Translations under genes and position numbers: made by a program | Notes under the pieces: generated by a model | Database searches by the model: none | Told to the model about the DNA's origin: nothing | The model's input: only the letters and a program-made list of their open reading frames with translations | Shown: piece after piece, positions 17,883-27,009 of the stretch | Numbering within the stretch: the stretch's first letter is position 1 | Layout of the letters: each line of letters starts with the position of its first letter | NCBI GenBank assembly: GCA_035516255.1 | Contig: DATJAL010000017.1 | Span: forward strand, 16,018 to 80,017 | DNA: 64,000 bases | Source of the DNA: Chitinivibrionales bacterium | GTDB lineage: Bacteria > Fibrobacterota > Chitinivibrionia > Chitinivibrionales > FEN-1185 | Reading direction: 5' to 3'

Positions 17883-20456
17883 CTACCGTACCACAAACCT
17901 GCACCGAAACTCATCCCCTCCCTGCGTCAGCTTTAATATATAAACTCCCTTTGCCCCGCCCCTCCATGTCACCGATTCCATCCCGCCGGGAATTCCCTGC
18001 TCCACAAATTTTGCAACCCGCCTGCCTGACAAATCATAAATCGCCGCGACAGCGTCGCCTTTGTCTGGTGTGTAAAAATTTATAGTGACACCTCGGTTGA
18101 GTCCTCTATACGGAAGCGACGCTGTCAAATGAGTCCGGTGCCGAGAACCCATGCTTGAAATCACCGGACTATTGTCAGTCAGCACAACCGTCGTCCTTCC
18201 CGTCAAGTTGACAAACACGCGCGCAATGCCGTTCGCGTCGCCGGCGGCCTGGCCCGCGGCGGCCCCGTTGACCGTGACCGTATAGGATTGGCCCGGGGTA
18301 AGCCCGCCCACGGCAACGGTGTCGGGCCCGCCGGCGGCGTTGTAGGCGGGCTCCGCCTCCACCGTGAATATGCCCGGCGAAAAGCGCCAGGCAAGGTTGG
18401 CCGCGATGGTGGAAGCCGTCAGGGTCTTTCCCGCCGCATTGACGTAGGTCCCCCGCGTGAGCGACGCGAAAACGGGCGCCGCGCCGCGCCGCACCAGGAC
18501 GTTTGACGCATCGGAAGTGACGTCGCCCGCGGTAAACGCCGAGGCGCCGGTGCGCATGGCGAACATGTCGTTAAAGCCGGTGCCTTGCACCTGCACCGCG
18601 GCGGCGCCGATTGCGGCGGGCATGCCGCAGGTGAGCGACGGCAGGCCGTTTTTCTGCGGAGTCATCACCGCCGTGATGCGCGTGGATGCCGCGGTTACTT
18701 TCGCTGAAAGGCACGGCGGCGCCGTGAGCTCGGCCGGAAGAAACGAGGTCTGCAGCGATGCGGCCGGGGGCTCCAGAAATTTTATCTCCAGGCGCATGTT
18801 GAACGAATCGGCCACAAAGAACTGGCCGGGCTGGCCGCCGCTCCAGGTTCCCGCCTTGTGAAGCCGCCAGTCGTACACGTGCTGGCCCGCGCCCGCGCCC
18901 ACAAGATCGTCCATCGAGATGAGGTACGTTCCCTCGACAAATGCGATATGGCGCACGAACCGGTTCACGCCCCAGTACAGCTTCGTGGCGTTGCCGGCCG
19001 CGATGGCGCTTGCGCCCGACAGCATGATGTCGTCGAGATGCCCGCATGAATCGTAGGAAAACGGCTGGTACCAAGCGTCGCCCTCGCGGCGCTGGCCCTG
19101 CGAATCGACCACGATGGTGTTGTGGCTGCGCGTGAGCTTCGCCACCGTGGGATAGCCGTCGTCATCCGCGAGCATGCGGCCGTTCGCGTACAGCATGAAA
19201 TGGTTCTGGTCAGGATGGTCGTGCGCCACGTTTGCATAGCCGGTGCCGCGCAACTGCTGGAGACGGTTGCCGCCGGGCGGACCGCACTTGAACACTAAGG
19301 CCGTTGCGGTGTCGCTCCACGATCCGCGGATGGAAAACATTTCGAGGTCGGGCCAAAAGCGGTACAACGGCAGCGACGAGTACGGCCTGGGCTGCAGCGT
19401 ATCGTCGTACCAGAACAGCCCGTATATGGAGAGCTGGTACGAACTGCCCGGAAGGTCGTGCATGAGCCGCCTGAATGCCGAGTCACTAGACGCGTCCTGC
19501 GCGCGGCCGATGGGAACCATCCACGTGTCGATGTTGTCGGGCGGGCCGTCGCTCGCGTCGCCGATGCCGAAGGTGTTTTTGAACCCGGGCGTGCTCATAT
19601 ACAAACGGTAAAGATGGTCTGAAACGAAATGCGGTTTTCCCGCGCAGGGATCAACGCCGGTGACGTGCTGGATGAGCCCGGCCGAGGTCACCACCCAGTG
19701 GTAGCCGTAGTCCCAGTAGCCGGGCCCCTCGTGCGTGCTGCCGTCGTCGGCGAGCCAGTGGGTCACCTGCTGATAGCAACCGGTGGCGAGGTCGGCCGCG
19801 GCCTGCACGTTGACGGCCGGGTCGTCGCCGTAGATCGCGTACGCCGCGTGCGCCAGCCCGTGGATGCGGTTGTGCATGTGGTTGTTGTCAAAGTCCTCGG
19901 TCCAGTAGTTTCCGATAAAGAAAGCGGGCATGATGGTGTCGATCGAGCGCTTGAGCGCCGCGCGCAGCTCGGTTTTCTCCGACGCGGAAAGCCGGTCGTA
20001 CAAGATGTCGTAGGTGAGCGCCATGCCCGAGGTGATGTCCATGGGGATGAGGTCGTCGGTGAGCCAGTCGTTGCGCCGCGCGTAATAGAGTGCCCAGTCG
20101 CGCGCCGTGTTCGCGTACCCGGTGTCGCCCTCCACGACGTAATACATGCACATGGCGAACTGTCCCCAGAACCCGAACAGGTAGTCTTTCCACGTTCCGG
20201 GCGGGTCGGGCTGAACGCCCTCGTAGCCGGCGAAGCTCTGCTTGGAATGGTCGTAGAACCACTTGCACGGCCCCTTTGCCCGCGCCTTGATCCAGGCGGT
20301 GTCCGCTTTTGTAAAGTACAGCCGCGGGTGCTGGCCGGCAAGATCCGGTCGCATGACAAAGGTGTTGGCGGGCGGCTGGGTGACGATGGAGGGGTCGGCG
20401 AGGCAAAGGCCTGCCATAATAATAAGAATGATGATTGATGAATGAAAAGGGCGCAT
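17883..20456 (-). CDS. Secreted heparinase II/III-like polysaccharide lyase with sorting domain
   Basis: This is an 857-residue exported protein with a signal peptide at 1-20. Residues about 40-330 form an alpha/alpha-toroid of the alginate lyase / heparinase II type: HPRLYFTKADTAWIKARA, NNHMHNRIHGLAHAAYAI, THEGPGYWDYGYHWV. Residues 360-620 form the heparinase II/III beta-sandwich: FSIRGSWSDTATALVFKCGP, and AHDHPDQNHFMLYANGRMLADD with the His/Asp cluster expected of PL12/15/17/21-type lyases. A sorting domain closes the protein (AAIYDLSGRRVAKFV, GGAKGVYILKLTQGG). It probably cleaves uronate-containing polysaccharide; the substrate is not assignable. Confidence 0.82.
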   Translation of the reverse strand: MRPFHSSIIILIIMAGLCLADPSIVTQPPANTFVMRPDLAGQHPRLYFTKADTAWIKARAKGPCKWFYDHSKQSFAGYEGVQPDPPGTWKDYLFGFWGQFAMCMYYVVEGDTGYANTARDWALYYARRNDWLTDDLIPMDITSGMALTYDILYDRLSASEKTELRAALKRSIDTIMPAFFIGNYWTEDFDNNHMHNRIHGLAHAAYAIYGDDPAVNVQAAADLATGCYQQVTHWLADDGSTHEGPGYWDYGYHWVVTSAGLIQHVTGVDPCAGKPHFVSDHLYRLYMSTPGFKNTFGIGDASDGPPDNIDTWMVPIGRAQDASSDSAFRRLMHDLPGSSYQLSIYGLFWYDDTLQPRPYSSLPLYRFWPDLEMFSIRGSWSDTATALVFKCGPPGGNRLQQLRGTGYANVAHDHPDQNHFMLYANGRMLADDDGYPTVAKLTRSHNTIVVDSQGQRREGDAWYQPFSYDSCGHLDDIMLSGASAIAAGNATKLYWGVNRFVRHIAFVEGTYLISMDDLVGAGAGQHVYDWRLHKAGTWSGGQPGQFFVADSFNMRLEIKFLEPPAASLQTSFLPAELTAPPCLSAKVTAASTRITAVMTPQKNGLPSLTCGMPAAIGAAAVQVQGTGFNDMFAMRTGASAFTAGDVTSDASNVLVRRGAAPVFASLTRGTYVNAAGKTLTASTIAANLAWRFSPGIFTVEAEPAYNAAGGPDTVAVGGLTPGQSYTVTVNGAAAGQAAGDANGIARVFVNLTGRTTVVLTDNSPVISSMGSRHRTHLTASLPYRGLNRGVTINFYTPDKGDAVAAIYDLSGRRVAKFVEQGIPGGMESVTWRGGAKGVYILKLTQGGDEFRCRFVVR

Positions 20457-20507
20457 GATGGGCTCCTGTTACTGTTTGTAAATTTTCTTATAAGATAAAA
20501 TAAAAAT

Positions 20508-20564
20508 CTGGGCGTTCCTCCGCTACGCGGCTGCGGCCGGTGAGGCCCTTCTAGCCATTCAAGA
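20508..20564 (-). repeat. Short family-C/B-like intergenic repeat
   Basis: GGGCGTTCC (a family-B end) is followed by GCGGCCGGTGAGGCCCTTCTAGCCATTCAAGATT, which resembles the right part of family C (17763, 39707). It abuts the stop of the beta-helix gene at 20565. Confidence 0.5.
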
Positions 20565-22589
20565 TTACCGCACCGCAAACCTCCCCGAATATCCATTCTT
20601 CCCGTGCATTAACTTCAATATGTAAACTCCTTTAGTTCGTCCCTTCCAAACCAGTGATTTCGTCTCGCCGGAATTCGCATACCCCGCCAATTTTGCTACC
20701 TGCCTGCCCGACAAATCATAAATCTCCGCTTCAGCATCCCCTTTATCCGGCGAGCAGAATCTTATAATAACTCCCCGGTCGTGTCCACTATACGCGAGCG
20801 ACACCGTCATCGGGGTCCGGCGCCCCGCACCCAAATTTGAAATCACCGGATTCCCGTTCTCCGGCCTTGGGCCGTACCACGGCAGCGGGGCGCCGCTTTC
20901 GTACGCGCCGAGGTCGGGGGCGCCGCCCTTGTAGTCCTGGTTGATGCCGGCGATGATGACGCCTTTGTCAATCGCGGCGCTGCCGGGCCGCAGCGTGAGA
21001 CAGTGGCGGTCGTACATGCTGTCGGGGCCGAGCGAAAACAGGCTGTCGAACAGGTCCGCCTTGTCAACAGCTATGGCGTGCGTCTCGATCCCGGTCGCGG
21101 TCGCGAAAGCGGAAAGCGAGTTGAACCGCTGCGCCGGGTCGAACCATTTGAACACCGGCGCGGCGCTGTTCACGGCCGGATCGAACCCGTCGTAGTCGAC
21201 GCTCGTGCGCCAGTCGGGCGTCCAGCGCTCGGGCTGTGTGCACCCGCCCGCGTCGGTGCAGGGCATGGCCTCCCAGATGTAGCCGGTGCCGCCGGCCTGC
21301 ACCCACAGGTTGTTCCTTGACATTCCGTACAGAACGTTCTGGTCGAAGATGTTGAGCGTGTTCCATCCCACGAACGTGTTGTGCGCGAGCAGGAAGCGGT
21401 CCACCACGCGGTACTTGAGAAAGTAATTGCCTTCGCCCATGATCTGGTTGCGGATGAAATACCACGGCCCGCAGAACATGGGCTGGAAGCTGAGCCCGTG
21501 GTTGCGCGGGTTGGTGATGCGGTTGCACCACACGCGCACGTTGGCGTAGCCGTAGTCGGGCTCGATGCCGTCGTCCACCACGTCGAAGATGTCGTTGTTG
21601 TAGAGGTCGCAGTTGCGGCTGGTGTACGATATGCCGTCGGCGGTGCGCGTGATGCTGTTGAAGCACACGGTGTGGCCGCTGGTGTGCATGAGCTCGATGC
21701 CCTCGCCGCCGAAGTCGCCCACCACGCGCGGGTCGATCTTGTCGCCCACGATGGTGTTGTCGGCGATGTACCAATCGTCGGAGCCTTCCTGCATGGTGAT
21801 GTTGTAGTTGAACCCGGTGAACGAGCAGCGCGTCACCACGTTCGCGGTGGAGCCGCTCTGGCCGACGAGCGCGTAGGTCTGGGCCTGGCTGTTGACGAAC
21901 TTGAGCCCGCAGAGCCAGATGTCGTGGCCCGCGATCCGTCCGTAATCGAGCACCGCGTCGCCGTCGCCCGCCGCTTTCCAAACGATATAGCCGGGCGCGG
22001 CGCCCGGCTTGTTGAACGAGAAATTCCCGTAATTGCCCGCGTGCACGAGCACCACGTCGCCGGGTTGTGCGGCGGATTGCGCGGCGGCAAGGCCTTTATA
22101 CGGGTTTCCCGCCGAGCCGTCGCCGCCGCCCGCGCCCGGCGCCACGTGGAGCGTCCGGCCGTCCGTCGGGATCGCGGGCACCGGCCGTGTCGCTATTGTC
22201 AATGTTGTGTCCTTGCCGCCGCCGTCCGGGTCGGTCATGGACAGCTTCACCTCGTAGGTGGTGGCCGAATCGAGGAACATCACGCTGCCGGCGAGCATGT
22301 CGTAGCGGCGGTCGGCCGAATCGGTGCCGTCCCACCCGCGGAAGTCGTCGCGGAACAGCGGCAGAAAATCCTTCCACGCCGCTGCGCCCTGCGCGCGGTA
22401 TTGAACGGTGCAGGCCGCATTGTGGTTGGTGTCGCCGGTCACGTCCCATTCGATACCGATGGATTTTATGGTCGAATAATACCTGATCGGGCCGGGCACG
22501 ACGGGGCTTGACAAGAGAGCGGCAGGGGAAAGAAGGATTGCGAGGGCGATAAAAAAATATTCTTGATGACGGGGAGGCTGACGGAGCAT
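20565..22589 (-). CDS. Secreted right-handed beta-helix protein with sorting domain
   Basis: This is a 674-residue exported protein with a signal at about 1-30. An FN3-like domain (35-140; GIEWDVTGDTNHNAACTVQY, TTYEVKLSMTDPDG) precedes a right-handed parallel beta-helix (about 145-480). The helix opens with the typical TLHVAPGAGGGDGSAGNPYKGL and GDVVLVHAGNYGNFSF segments. Repeated strand/turn motifs (HDIWLCGLKFVNS, TRCSFTGFNYNI, IADNTIVGDK, LYNNDIFDVVDDGIEPD) follow. Beta-helices of this type include PL6/PL9-like lyases, but no catalytic set was recognised. A sorting domain ends the protein (AEIYDLSGRQVAKLAGYANS, KGVYILKLMHG). AGGAGGT precedes the ATG closely. It lies 108 bases upstream of the heparinase-like gene on the same strand. 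Confidence 0.8.
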   Translation of the reverse strand: MLRQPPRHQEYFFIALAILLSPAALLSSPVVPGPIRYYSTIKSIGIEWDVTGDTNHNAACTVQYRAQGAAAWKDFLPLFRDDFRGWDGTDSADRRYDMLAGSVMFLDSATTYEVKLSMTDPDGGGKDTTLTIATRPVPAIPTDGRTLHVAPGAGGGDGSAGNPYKGLAAAQSAAQPGDVVLVHAGNYGNFSFNKPGAAPGYIVWKAAGDGDAVLDYGRIAGHDIWLCGLKFVNSQAQTYALVGQSGSTANVVTRCSFTGFNYNITMQEGSDDWYIADNTIVGDKIDPRVVGDFGGEGIELMHTSGHTVCFNSITRTADGISYTSRNCDLYNNDIFDVVDDGIEPDYGYANVRVWCNRITNPRNHGLSFQPMFCGPWYFIRNQIMGEGNYFLKYRVVDRFLLAHNTFVGWNTLNIFDQNVLYGMSRNNLWVQAGGTGYIWEAMPCTDAGGCTQPERWTPDWRTSVDYDGFDPAVNSAAPVFKWFDPAQRFNSLSAFATATGIETHAIAVDKADLFDSLFSLGPDSMYDRHCLTLRPGSAAIDKGVIIAGINQDYKGGAPDLGAYESGAPLPWYGPRPENGNPVISNLGAGRRTPMTVSLAYSGHDRGVIIRFCSPDKGDAEAEIYDLSGRQVAKLAGYANSGETKSLVWKGRTKGVYILKLMHGKNGYSGRFAVR

Positions 22590-22748
22590 GGTACCTCCTG
22601 AAGCCTTGGACGTGAAGAATCTTGTATGGTTATTTTAGAAGGGATCTTACTCTGATTGTACATTATAATTAATGACCATGCATCAAATTCTTTTTGATTT
22701 TGTCCGATAAAATGTTTGATTGCTTTTTTGTCTAGACCTCACCCCCGG

Positions 22749-22772
22749 CCCCTTCTCCGGATCGGAGAGGGG
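22749..22772 (+). other. Short GC-rich hairpin
   Basis: CCCCTTCTCCG and CGGAGAGGGG pair around GAT, with one bulged T. It lies in the divergent gap between the beta-helix and mannosyltransferase genes and has no T-run. Confidence 0.4.
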
Positions 22773-22810
22773 AGAACTGCCAATACAATTAAATTGCGGA
22801 ATAAAACTAT

Positions 22811-22965
22811 TGCCGCGCGTTAGGGGCGACCGCAGGCCGTCGCTGGAGCGCGGTGCTGCCCGGCCCTCGCCGAAGGCATATAGGGGCCGTGGCAGCCCGA
22901 GCCGGGGGCGGGACGGAGGGAGAACCGACCCGAGCCCGAGGGACGAAGGCGAGGGGAACGCCCAA
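22811..22965 (+). repeat. Family-B intergenic repeat, copy 2
   Basis: This 155-base copy starts TGCCGCGCGTTAGGGGCGAC and ends GGCGAGGGGAACGCCCAA, in line with the copy at 13602. Unlike most copies it lies upstream of a gene, ending about 20 bases before the mannosyltransferase ATG. It accounts for most of the otherwise gene-free interval 22590-22985. Confidence 0.78.
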
Positions 22966-22985
22966 ATCTTATTTTATTACCTATT

Positions 22986-24149
22986 ATGAATTTCCTGCTG
23001 CTCAAACTAAAATCCTCCTTTCCCCCCGGCCTCGGCACCATCCTGCTATTATTCTTAGCCACTCGGATTGTTCTCACTCTCATCGGCGTCGTGTCGCATG
23101 TCATCATAGACCCGTATCACGGCCACGAATTCGTCTGGCACTATTCAAAACACCTGTGGCTGAACATCTGGGCGGTGTGGGACTCGGGATGGTACCTTGA
23201 CATTGCGAAAAACGGGTACTCGCTCTCGCTCTTGTCGGACCTGCCGAAAAACGTTGATCCCGGCCAGACAAGCTTCGGTTTTTTTCCCCTGTACCCGATG
23301 CTCATCGCCGCCCTCGGCTTCTGGAACGGCCATTACCTTGTCGCGGGGATTATTGCCTCAAACGCTTGTCTGCTCCTTTCGGCATGGTACCTGTATAAAT
23401 TGGTCTTGCTTGATTTCCCCCGGCGGGACGCTTTGCTAAGCGTCAAGTATCTTTTTTTCTTTCCAACGGCCTTCATCCTTTCAGGCGTGTTCGCGGAATC
23501 GCTCTTTCTGCTGCTGTCAATCATGTCCTTTTATTTTTTACGCAAAAAACAATGGCTGCGTGCCGGATGCGCCGGAGCTCTGCTGGGTCTGTGCAGGCCC
23601 TCTGCGGTGTTCGTGCTTCCGGTACTGTGCCTGGCATATTTCTTGGAAAAAGGATACAAGCCGAAGAACATCAGGTGGGACGCGCTTTGTCTTTTGGGAA
23701 TTCCGCTGGGATACGGCCTTTTTTCCCTGTTCGGCTATTTTGTGACCGGAGACCCGTTCTACTACACCACGCTCAAGCGCGCGGCGTGGGGGAGCTATTG
23801 GGCAAACCCCTTCTTTCTGCTCGCCCATTGCCTGGTGACGAACCAGATAGTGCCGCTTGTCAACGGATGGGCGGTTGTGATCGGCGCGCTGCTTGTCGCC
23901 TTGACCTACAAGAAAGCCGGGACGGTCAATACTCTGCTCGGCCTCTGCCTTCTCATCCTGCCGCTTACCGCGGGCTACATGGTGCTGCCGGGCACGATGC
24001 GCTACATGGCATCGGTGTATCCGCTGTTTATTGCCGGCGCCCTGCTTGGCCGCAACCAGACTGCGGACACAATCCTCACCGTTCTGTTTTGTTTGCTCCA
24101 GGGATTTCTCATGGCGATCTGGTGCAACGGGTTCAACCTGATCGTGTGA
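22986..24149 (+). CDS. PIG-V-like (GPI mannosyltransferase 2 family) membrane glycosyltransferase
   Basis: This is a 387-residue integral membrane protein with about ten hydrophobic segments. The luminal loop motif WAVWDSGWYLDIAKNGY and the following FGFFPLYPML match the PIG-V / mannosyltransferase-2 superfamily. That superfamily transfers mannose from a polyprenyl-phosphate donor on the outer face of the membrane. Bacterial members are of unassigned acceptor. No Shine-Dalgarno is obvious; a family-B repeat sits just upstream. It converges on the peptidase gene with a hairpin between them. Confidence 0.75.
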   Translation: MNFLLLKLKSSFPPGLGTILLLFLATRIVLTLIGVVSHVIIDPYHGHEFVWHYSKHLWLNIWAVWDSGWYLDIAKNGYSLSLLSDLPKNVDPGQTSFGFFPLYPMLIAALGFWNGHYLVAGIIASNACLLLSAWYLYKLVLLDFPRRDALLSVKYLFFFPTAFILSGVFAESLFLLLSIMSFYFLRKKQWLRAGCAGALLGLCRPSAVFVLPVLCLAYFLEKGYKPKNIRWDALCLLGIPLGYGLFSLFGYFVTGDPFYYTTLKRAAWGSYWANPFFLLAHCLVTNQIVPLVNGWAVVIGALLVALTYKKAGTVNTLLGLCLLILPLTAGYMVLPGTMRYMASVYPLFIAGALLGRNQTADTILTVLFCLLQGFLMAIWCNGFNLIV

Positions 24150-24160
24150 TGCCAAAAAAT

Positions 24161-24248
24161 CACCGCAAAGACGCAAAGGTCGCAAAGAAGAGTTACCTGA
24201 GGACTTGCCCTTCACAAGCCAACTTTTATTGTTGCGTTCTTTGCGGTG
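24161..24248. terminator. Hairpin of the CACCGCAAAGACGCAA type between convergent genes
   Basis: CACCGCAAAGACGCAA (24161-24176) pairs almost perfectly with TTGCGTTCTTTGCGGTG (24232-24248). A second GCAAAG lies in the left arm. It sits in the 111-base gap between two convergent stops and could work as a bidirectional terminator. Confidence 0.5.
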
Positions 24249-24260
24249 GAATTGTCCGAG

Positions 24261-25715
24261 CTATTGCGGAGAAAACGCGCCCGCGCTGTCGAGCCAATTA
24301 AAGGTCGAAATGAGCAGGTTCGTGTCGAGCACGCCGGGCGAGTCGACGAAGCGGCTGAAAAACCCGGCGATATCAGCGGAATTCCCTTCCTGTAGCACTG
24401 CCACGAATTGCCCTCTTGTAAAGGCCTTGTGGTCGTACCGCGAGCAGAGCACCCCGGTCTTCGAAAGCAGGGTCTGGCCGCTTCCGCTTGCCTGCCGCAG
24501 CAGTTTGTCAAGGATCATGTTTGCCTGCTTGCCTTTTTCATATACCAGGCCGATGCAGTTGGTCGCGGTGTCGGTGGCGTAGAGGTTCTGCCGCACATAC
24601 GGCTGGGACAGGCTGACGGTTTGCGTGACGACATTTGCGGATAGATCGGTGGTCATGAGCTTCCGCAACTGCTGCCGGTCGGTGAGCATGCCGAGTTTGT
24701 AGGCAAGCAGGATGCCGAAGTAGGACGCGGTGCCCTCCTTCCACCAGGGATCGCCGGTCTCGCCGGTGCGGATGCCGACCCACTCATGAACGCATTCGTG
24801 CGCCACGATGCCGGGGATCCACTGGATGGGGTCGGCGCCCGCCGTGTACCTGAGAAAAAAAGAATACGTTCCCTCGAGCCCGCTGCCCGAATCAACGATG
24901 AAAACGGACTTTTGCGACTCGTGCGGGGGGAAGCAGCCGAGGCACAGCCGGTCAACGGCGCTGAACGTGGAACACGTTACCGCGGAAAACGGCGCCGGCA
25001 CCGCGTTTGACGAAAGGGAAATAATCGACAGGCCGGACTGGAGCGGCGGCGCGCAGGTGATGTCGAGGCCATTCACCGCAAACTGCAGAAAAAGAATCTC
25101 ATAAGGGGACCGCAGCGCCGTTCGGGCGTCTCCCGCGCCGGTCACCGTGCCGAGGCCGCCGCCATCCACGGAAACATACGCCTCCACCGGATGCCGCCAC
25201 AGGCCCACGTCGTCAGACGCGTACCGCGGAAGGCAGAAAATGTACTGCCCCCGGTAATATCCCATGTTGCCGGTGCGGCCGGGGAGCATGGTGTTGTAGT
25301 TCGGCGAAGGGCTCGGCGCGTACGGAAAGGTGACTTCGTAGTCTATGGTGAGGTCTTTAAGCGAGGCGGGGAGTGAAAGCTGCTGCACCGAATCGTTGTC
25401 CCAGGGAATGCCGCCCAGTTTTTTGGCAACGGCGGTGCCGTTCACGGCCAGGCCTTGGATGTTGTCTTTTGTCAAAACAATCACGGGGTTGTCGGCCGCG
25501 AACGGCGGGAACAGGATGCGCACGCTGTCGGATCCGGAAAAATGCCGGAGTTCCGCGTGGACGTGAAGGGAGTCGAGGGTGTAAAAGGTCACCGTATAGC
25601 TGAGGTCGGGCCCGGATGCATTCTCCGGAGGGCGCGTGGGGCCCGAACAGCCACACAGAAAAAATGCCATGACCGGAATGATCCATTGCAGGAAACGTAG
25701 TATGTCGTTTGTCAA
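24261..25715 (-). CDS. Lipoprotein metallopeptidase, M61-like
   Basis: This is a roughly 484-residue predicted lipoprotein (signal LRFLQWIIPVMAFFLCGC, lipobox FLCGC). The N-terminal half is a beta-rich domain. The C-terminal half contains a gluzincin zinc site, HECVHEW, and the third-ligand segment WWKEGTASYFG, as in M61 glycyl aminopeptidases and M1 relatives. It probably trims peptides at the cell surface or periplasm. The start is inferred: a TTG at 25715 has AAGGA 7 bases upstream and gives a short signal. The frame is open to 25781 with an ATG at 25763. Confidence 0.72.
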   Translation of the reverse strand: MTNDILRFLQWIIPVMAFFLCGCSGPTRPPENASGPDLSYTVTFYTLDSLHVHAELRHFSGSDSVRILFPPFAADNPVIVLTKDNIQGLAVNGTAVAKKLGGIPWDNDSVQQLSLPASLKDLTIDYEVTFPYAPSPSPNYNTMLPGRTGNMGYYRGQYIFCLPRYASDDVGLWRHPVEAYVSVDGGGLGTVTGAGDARTALRSPYEILFLQFAVNGLDITCAPPLQSGLSIISLSSNAVPAPFSAVTCSTFSAVDRLCLGCFPPHESQKSVFIVDSGSGLEGTYSFFLRYTAGADPIQWIPGIVAHECVHEWVGIRTGETGDPWWKEGTASYFGILLAYKLGMLTDRQQLRKLMTTDLSANVVTQTVSLSQPYVRQNLYATDTATNCIGLVYEKGKQANMILDKLLRQASGSGQTLLSKTGVLCSRYDHKAFTRGQFVAVLQEGNSADIAGFFSRFVDSPGVLDTNLLISTFNWLDSAGAFSPQ

Positions 25716-25860
25716 CAATGAATCCTTGGGTCTTTTTGCCGCTGATGGCGATTCGAACCACATGGTGATACTGCTAATCAAATTATTACCGAGAGCATAA
25801 AACCTTTACACATGAACTTGCAGCCGACCGTTCACCCTGGGCAAAAATGAACAATCCGGC

Positions 25861-26754
25861 CTAAACCTGCATTTTGTCCCGTCCCACCTTAACCGGCGTC
25901 AGGCCGGCCAGGTCGCCGATCACGTTCACCAGCTCCGTGTTCGCCGGAACCACGACCTTTGCGTTGTCCTGCAGCGAGCTCTGCACCACCTCGAGGCGTT
26001 TAAGCACCTGCGCGTTGCCAGTGAAATATTTGTTCGCCGCCTCGTTCACCAGTCGTATGGCCTCCGCCTCGCCCTCGGCCTCGAGGATGCGCGCCTGCTT
26101 GATGCCCTCGGCCTTTTTGATGGCGGCCCGTTTTTCGCCGTCGGCCGAAGTTTCGGTGGCGGTCGCGTAGTCGATCGCGGCGAGCTTCTCGTTTTCGGCC
26201 TTCACGATCTTGTTCATGGTCTCCTGCACGTCCTTGGGCGGGTCGATCTCCTTGAGCTCGGTGCGCACGATGTCGATGCCCCAGGTCTGCGTTTCCTTGA
26301 TGAGCACCTTGTGCAGATCCTCGTTGATCCTGCCGCGCTCGCTGTTGGCCGACTTGAGCGTGAGCGTGCCGATGATGTTGCGGAGCGTGGTCTTTGCGAG
26401 CGCGACGATCTGCAGGTTGACGTTGTTCACGTTATACTGCGAAGCCTTCACGTTCTCCTCGTCGGCCTTCACCTTGAAATACACCTGGGAATCGACCACG
26501 GCGTTGAGGTTGTCGTTGGTGATCATCTCGCGCGGCCCCGAGTCCACCATCTGCTCCGTGACATTGACCTTGAACATGCGTTCGATGAACGGGATGATCC
26601 AATGGAACCCCGGCATGGCGAAACGGTTGTATTTGCCCAGCCGCTCGATGAGTCCGCGGTAGGTGGGCCGGACAATGCGTATGCCGTTAAAAAATACGAT
26701 GATGAAAAAAATGACGAGGACGGCTGTCCAGAAAGAATGAATGGCGTCCATCAT
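25861..26754 (-). CDS. SPFH/Band 7 (stomatin-like) membrane protein
   Basis: This is a 297-residue stomatin/QmcA-type protein. An N-terminal membrane segment (FWTAVLVIFFIIVFFNGIRIV) is followed by the SPFH domain: RPTYRGLIERLGKYNRF, GFHWIIPFIERM, DSGPREMITNDNLNAVVDSQVYFKV, GTLTL. An alanine/glutamate-rich coiled coil follows (EKRAAIKKAEGIKQARILEAEGEAEA). These proteins form large oligomers in membrane microdomains and often pair with NfeD or FtsH; no such partner is seen here. ATG 26754 follows a GGGGG and is preferred over 26811. Confidence 0.88.
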   Translation of the reverse strand: MMDAIHSFWTAVLVIFFIIVFFNGIRIVRPTYRGLIERLGKYNRFAMPGFHWIIPFIERMFKVNVTEQMVDSGPREMITNDNLNAVVDSQVYFKVKADEENVKASQYNVNNVNLQIVALAKTTLRNIIGTLTLKSANSERGRINEDLHKVLIKETQTWGIDIVRTELKEIDPPKDVQETMNKIVKAENEKLAAIDYATATETSADGEKRAAIKKAEGIKQARILEAEGEAEAIRLVNEAANKYFTGNAQVLKRLEVVQSSLQDNAKVVVPANTELVNVIGDLAGLTPVKVGRDKMQV

Positions 26755-27009
26755 GGCCCCCTTAAAAAGGTGTGCATTTTGAAAAAGGGTTTTTGCATTC
26801 GATTCAGACATTCAATTATACCATCGGGGATAGTGAAAGCGTCCAACTTAAAATTAATGGAGCCTCCCGGCTTCGCAGCCCGCAACGGCGGCATAAAAAG
26901 TACACTCTTTTATTTCCTCCCTCGGGCATCATGTAATATTTTTTCAAATGTACCCGTCTAATATGGAGGGCGTCATTTCATACCTCACCTTTATCAAGGG
27001 GCTGGCAAA

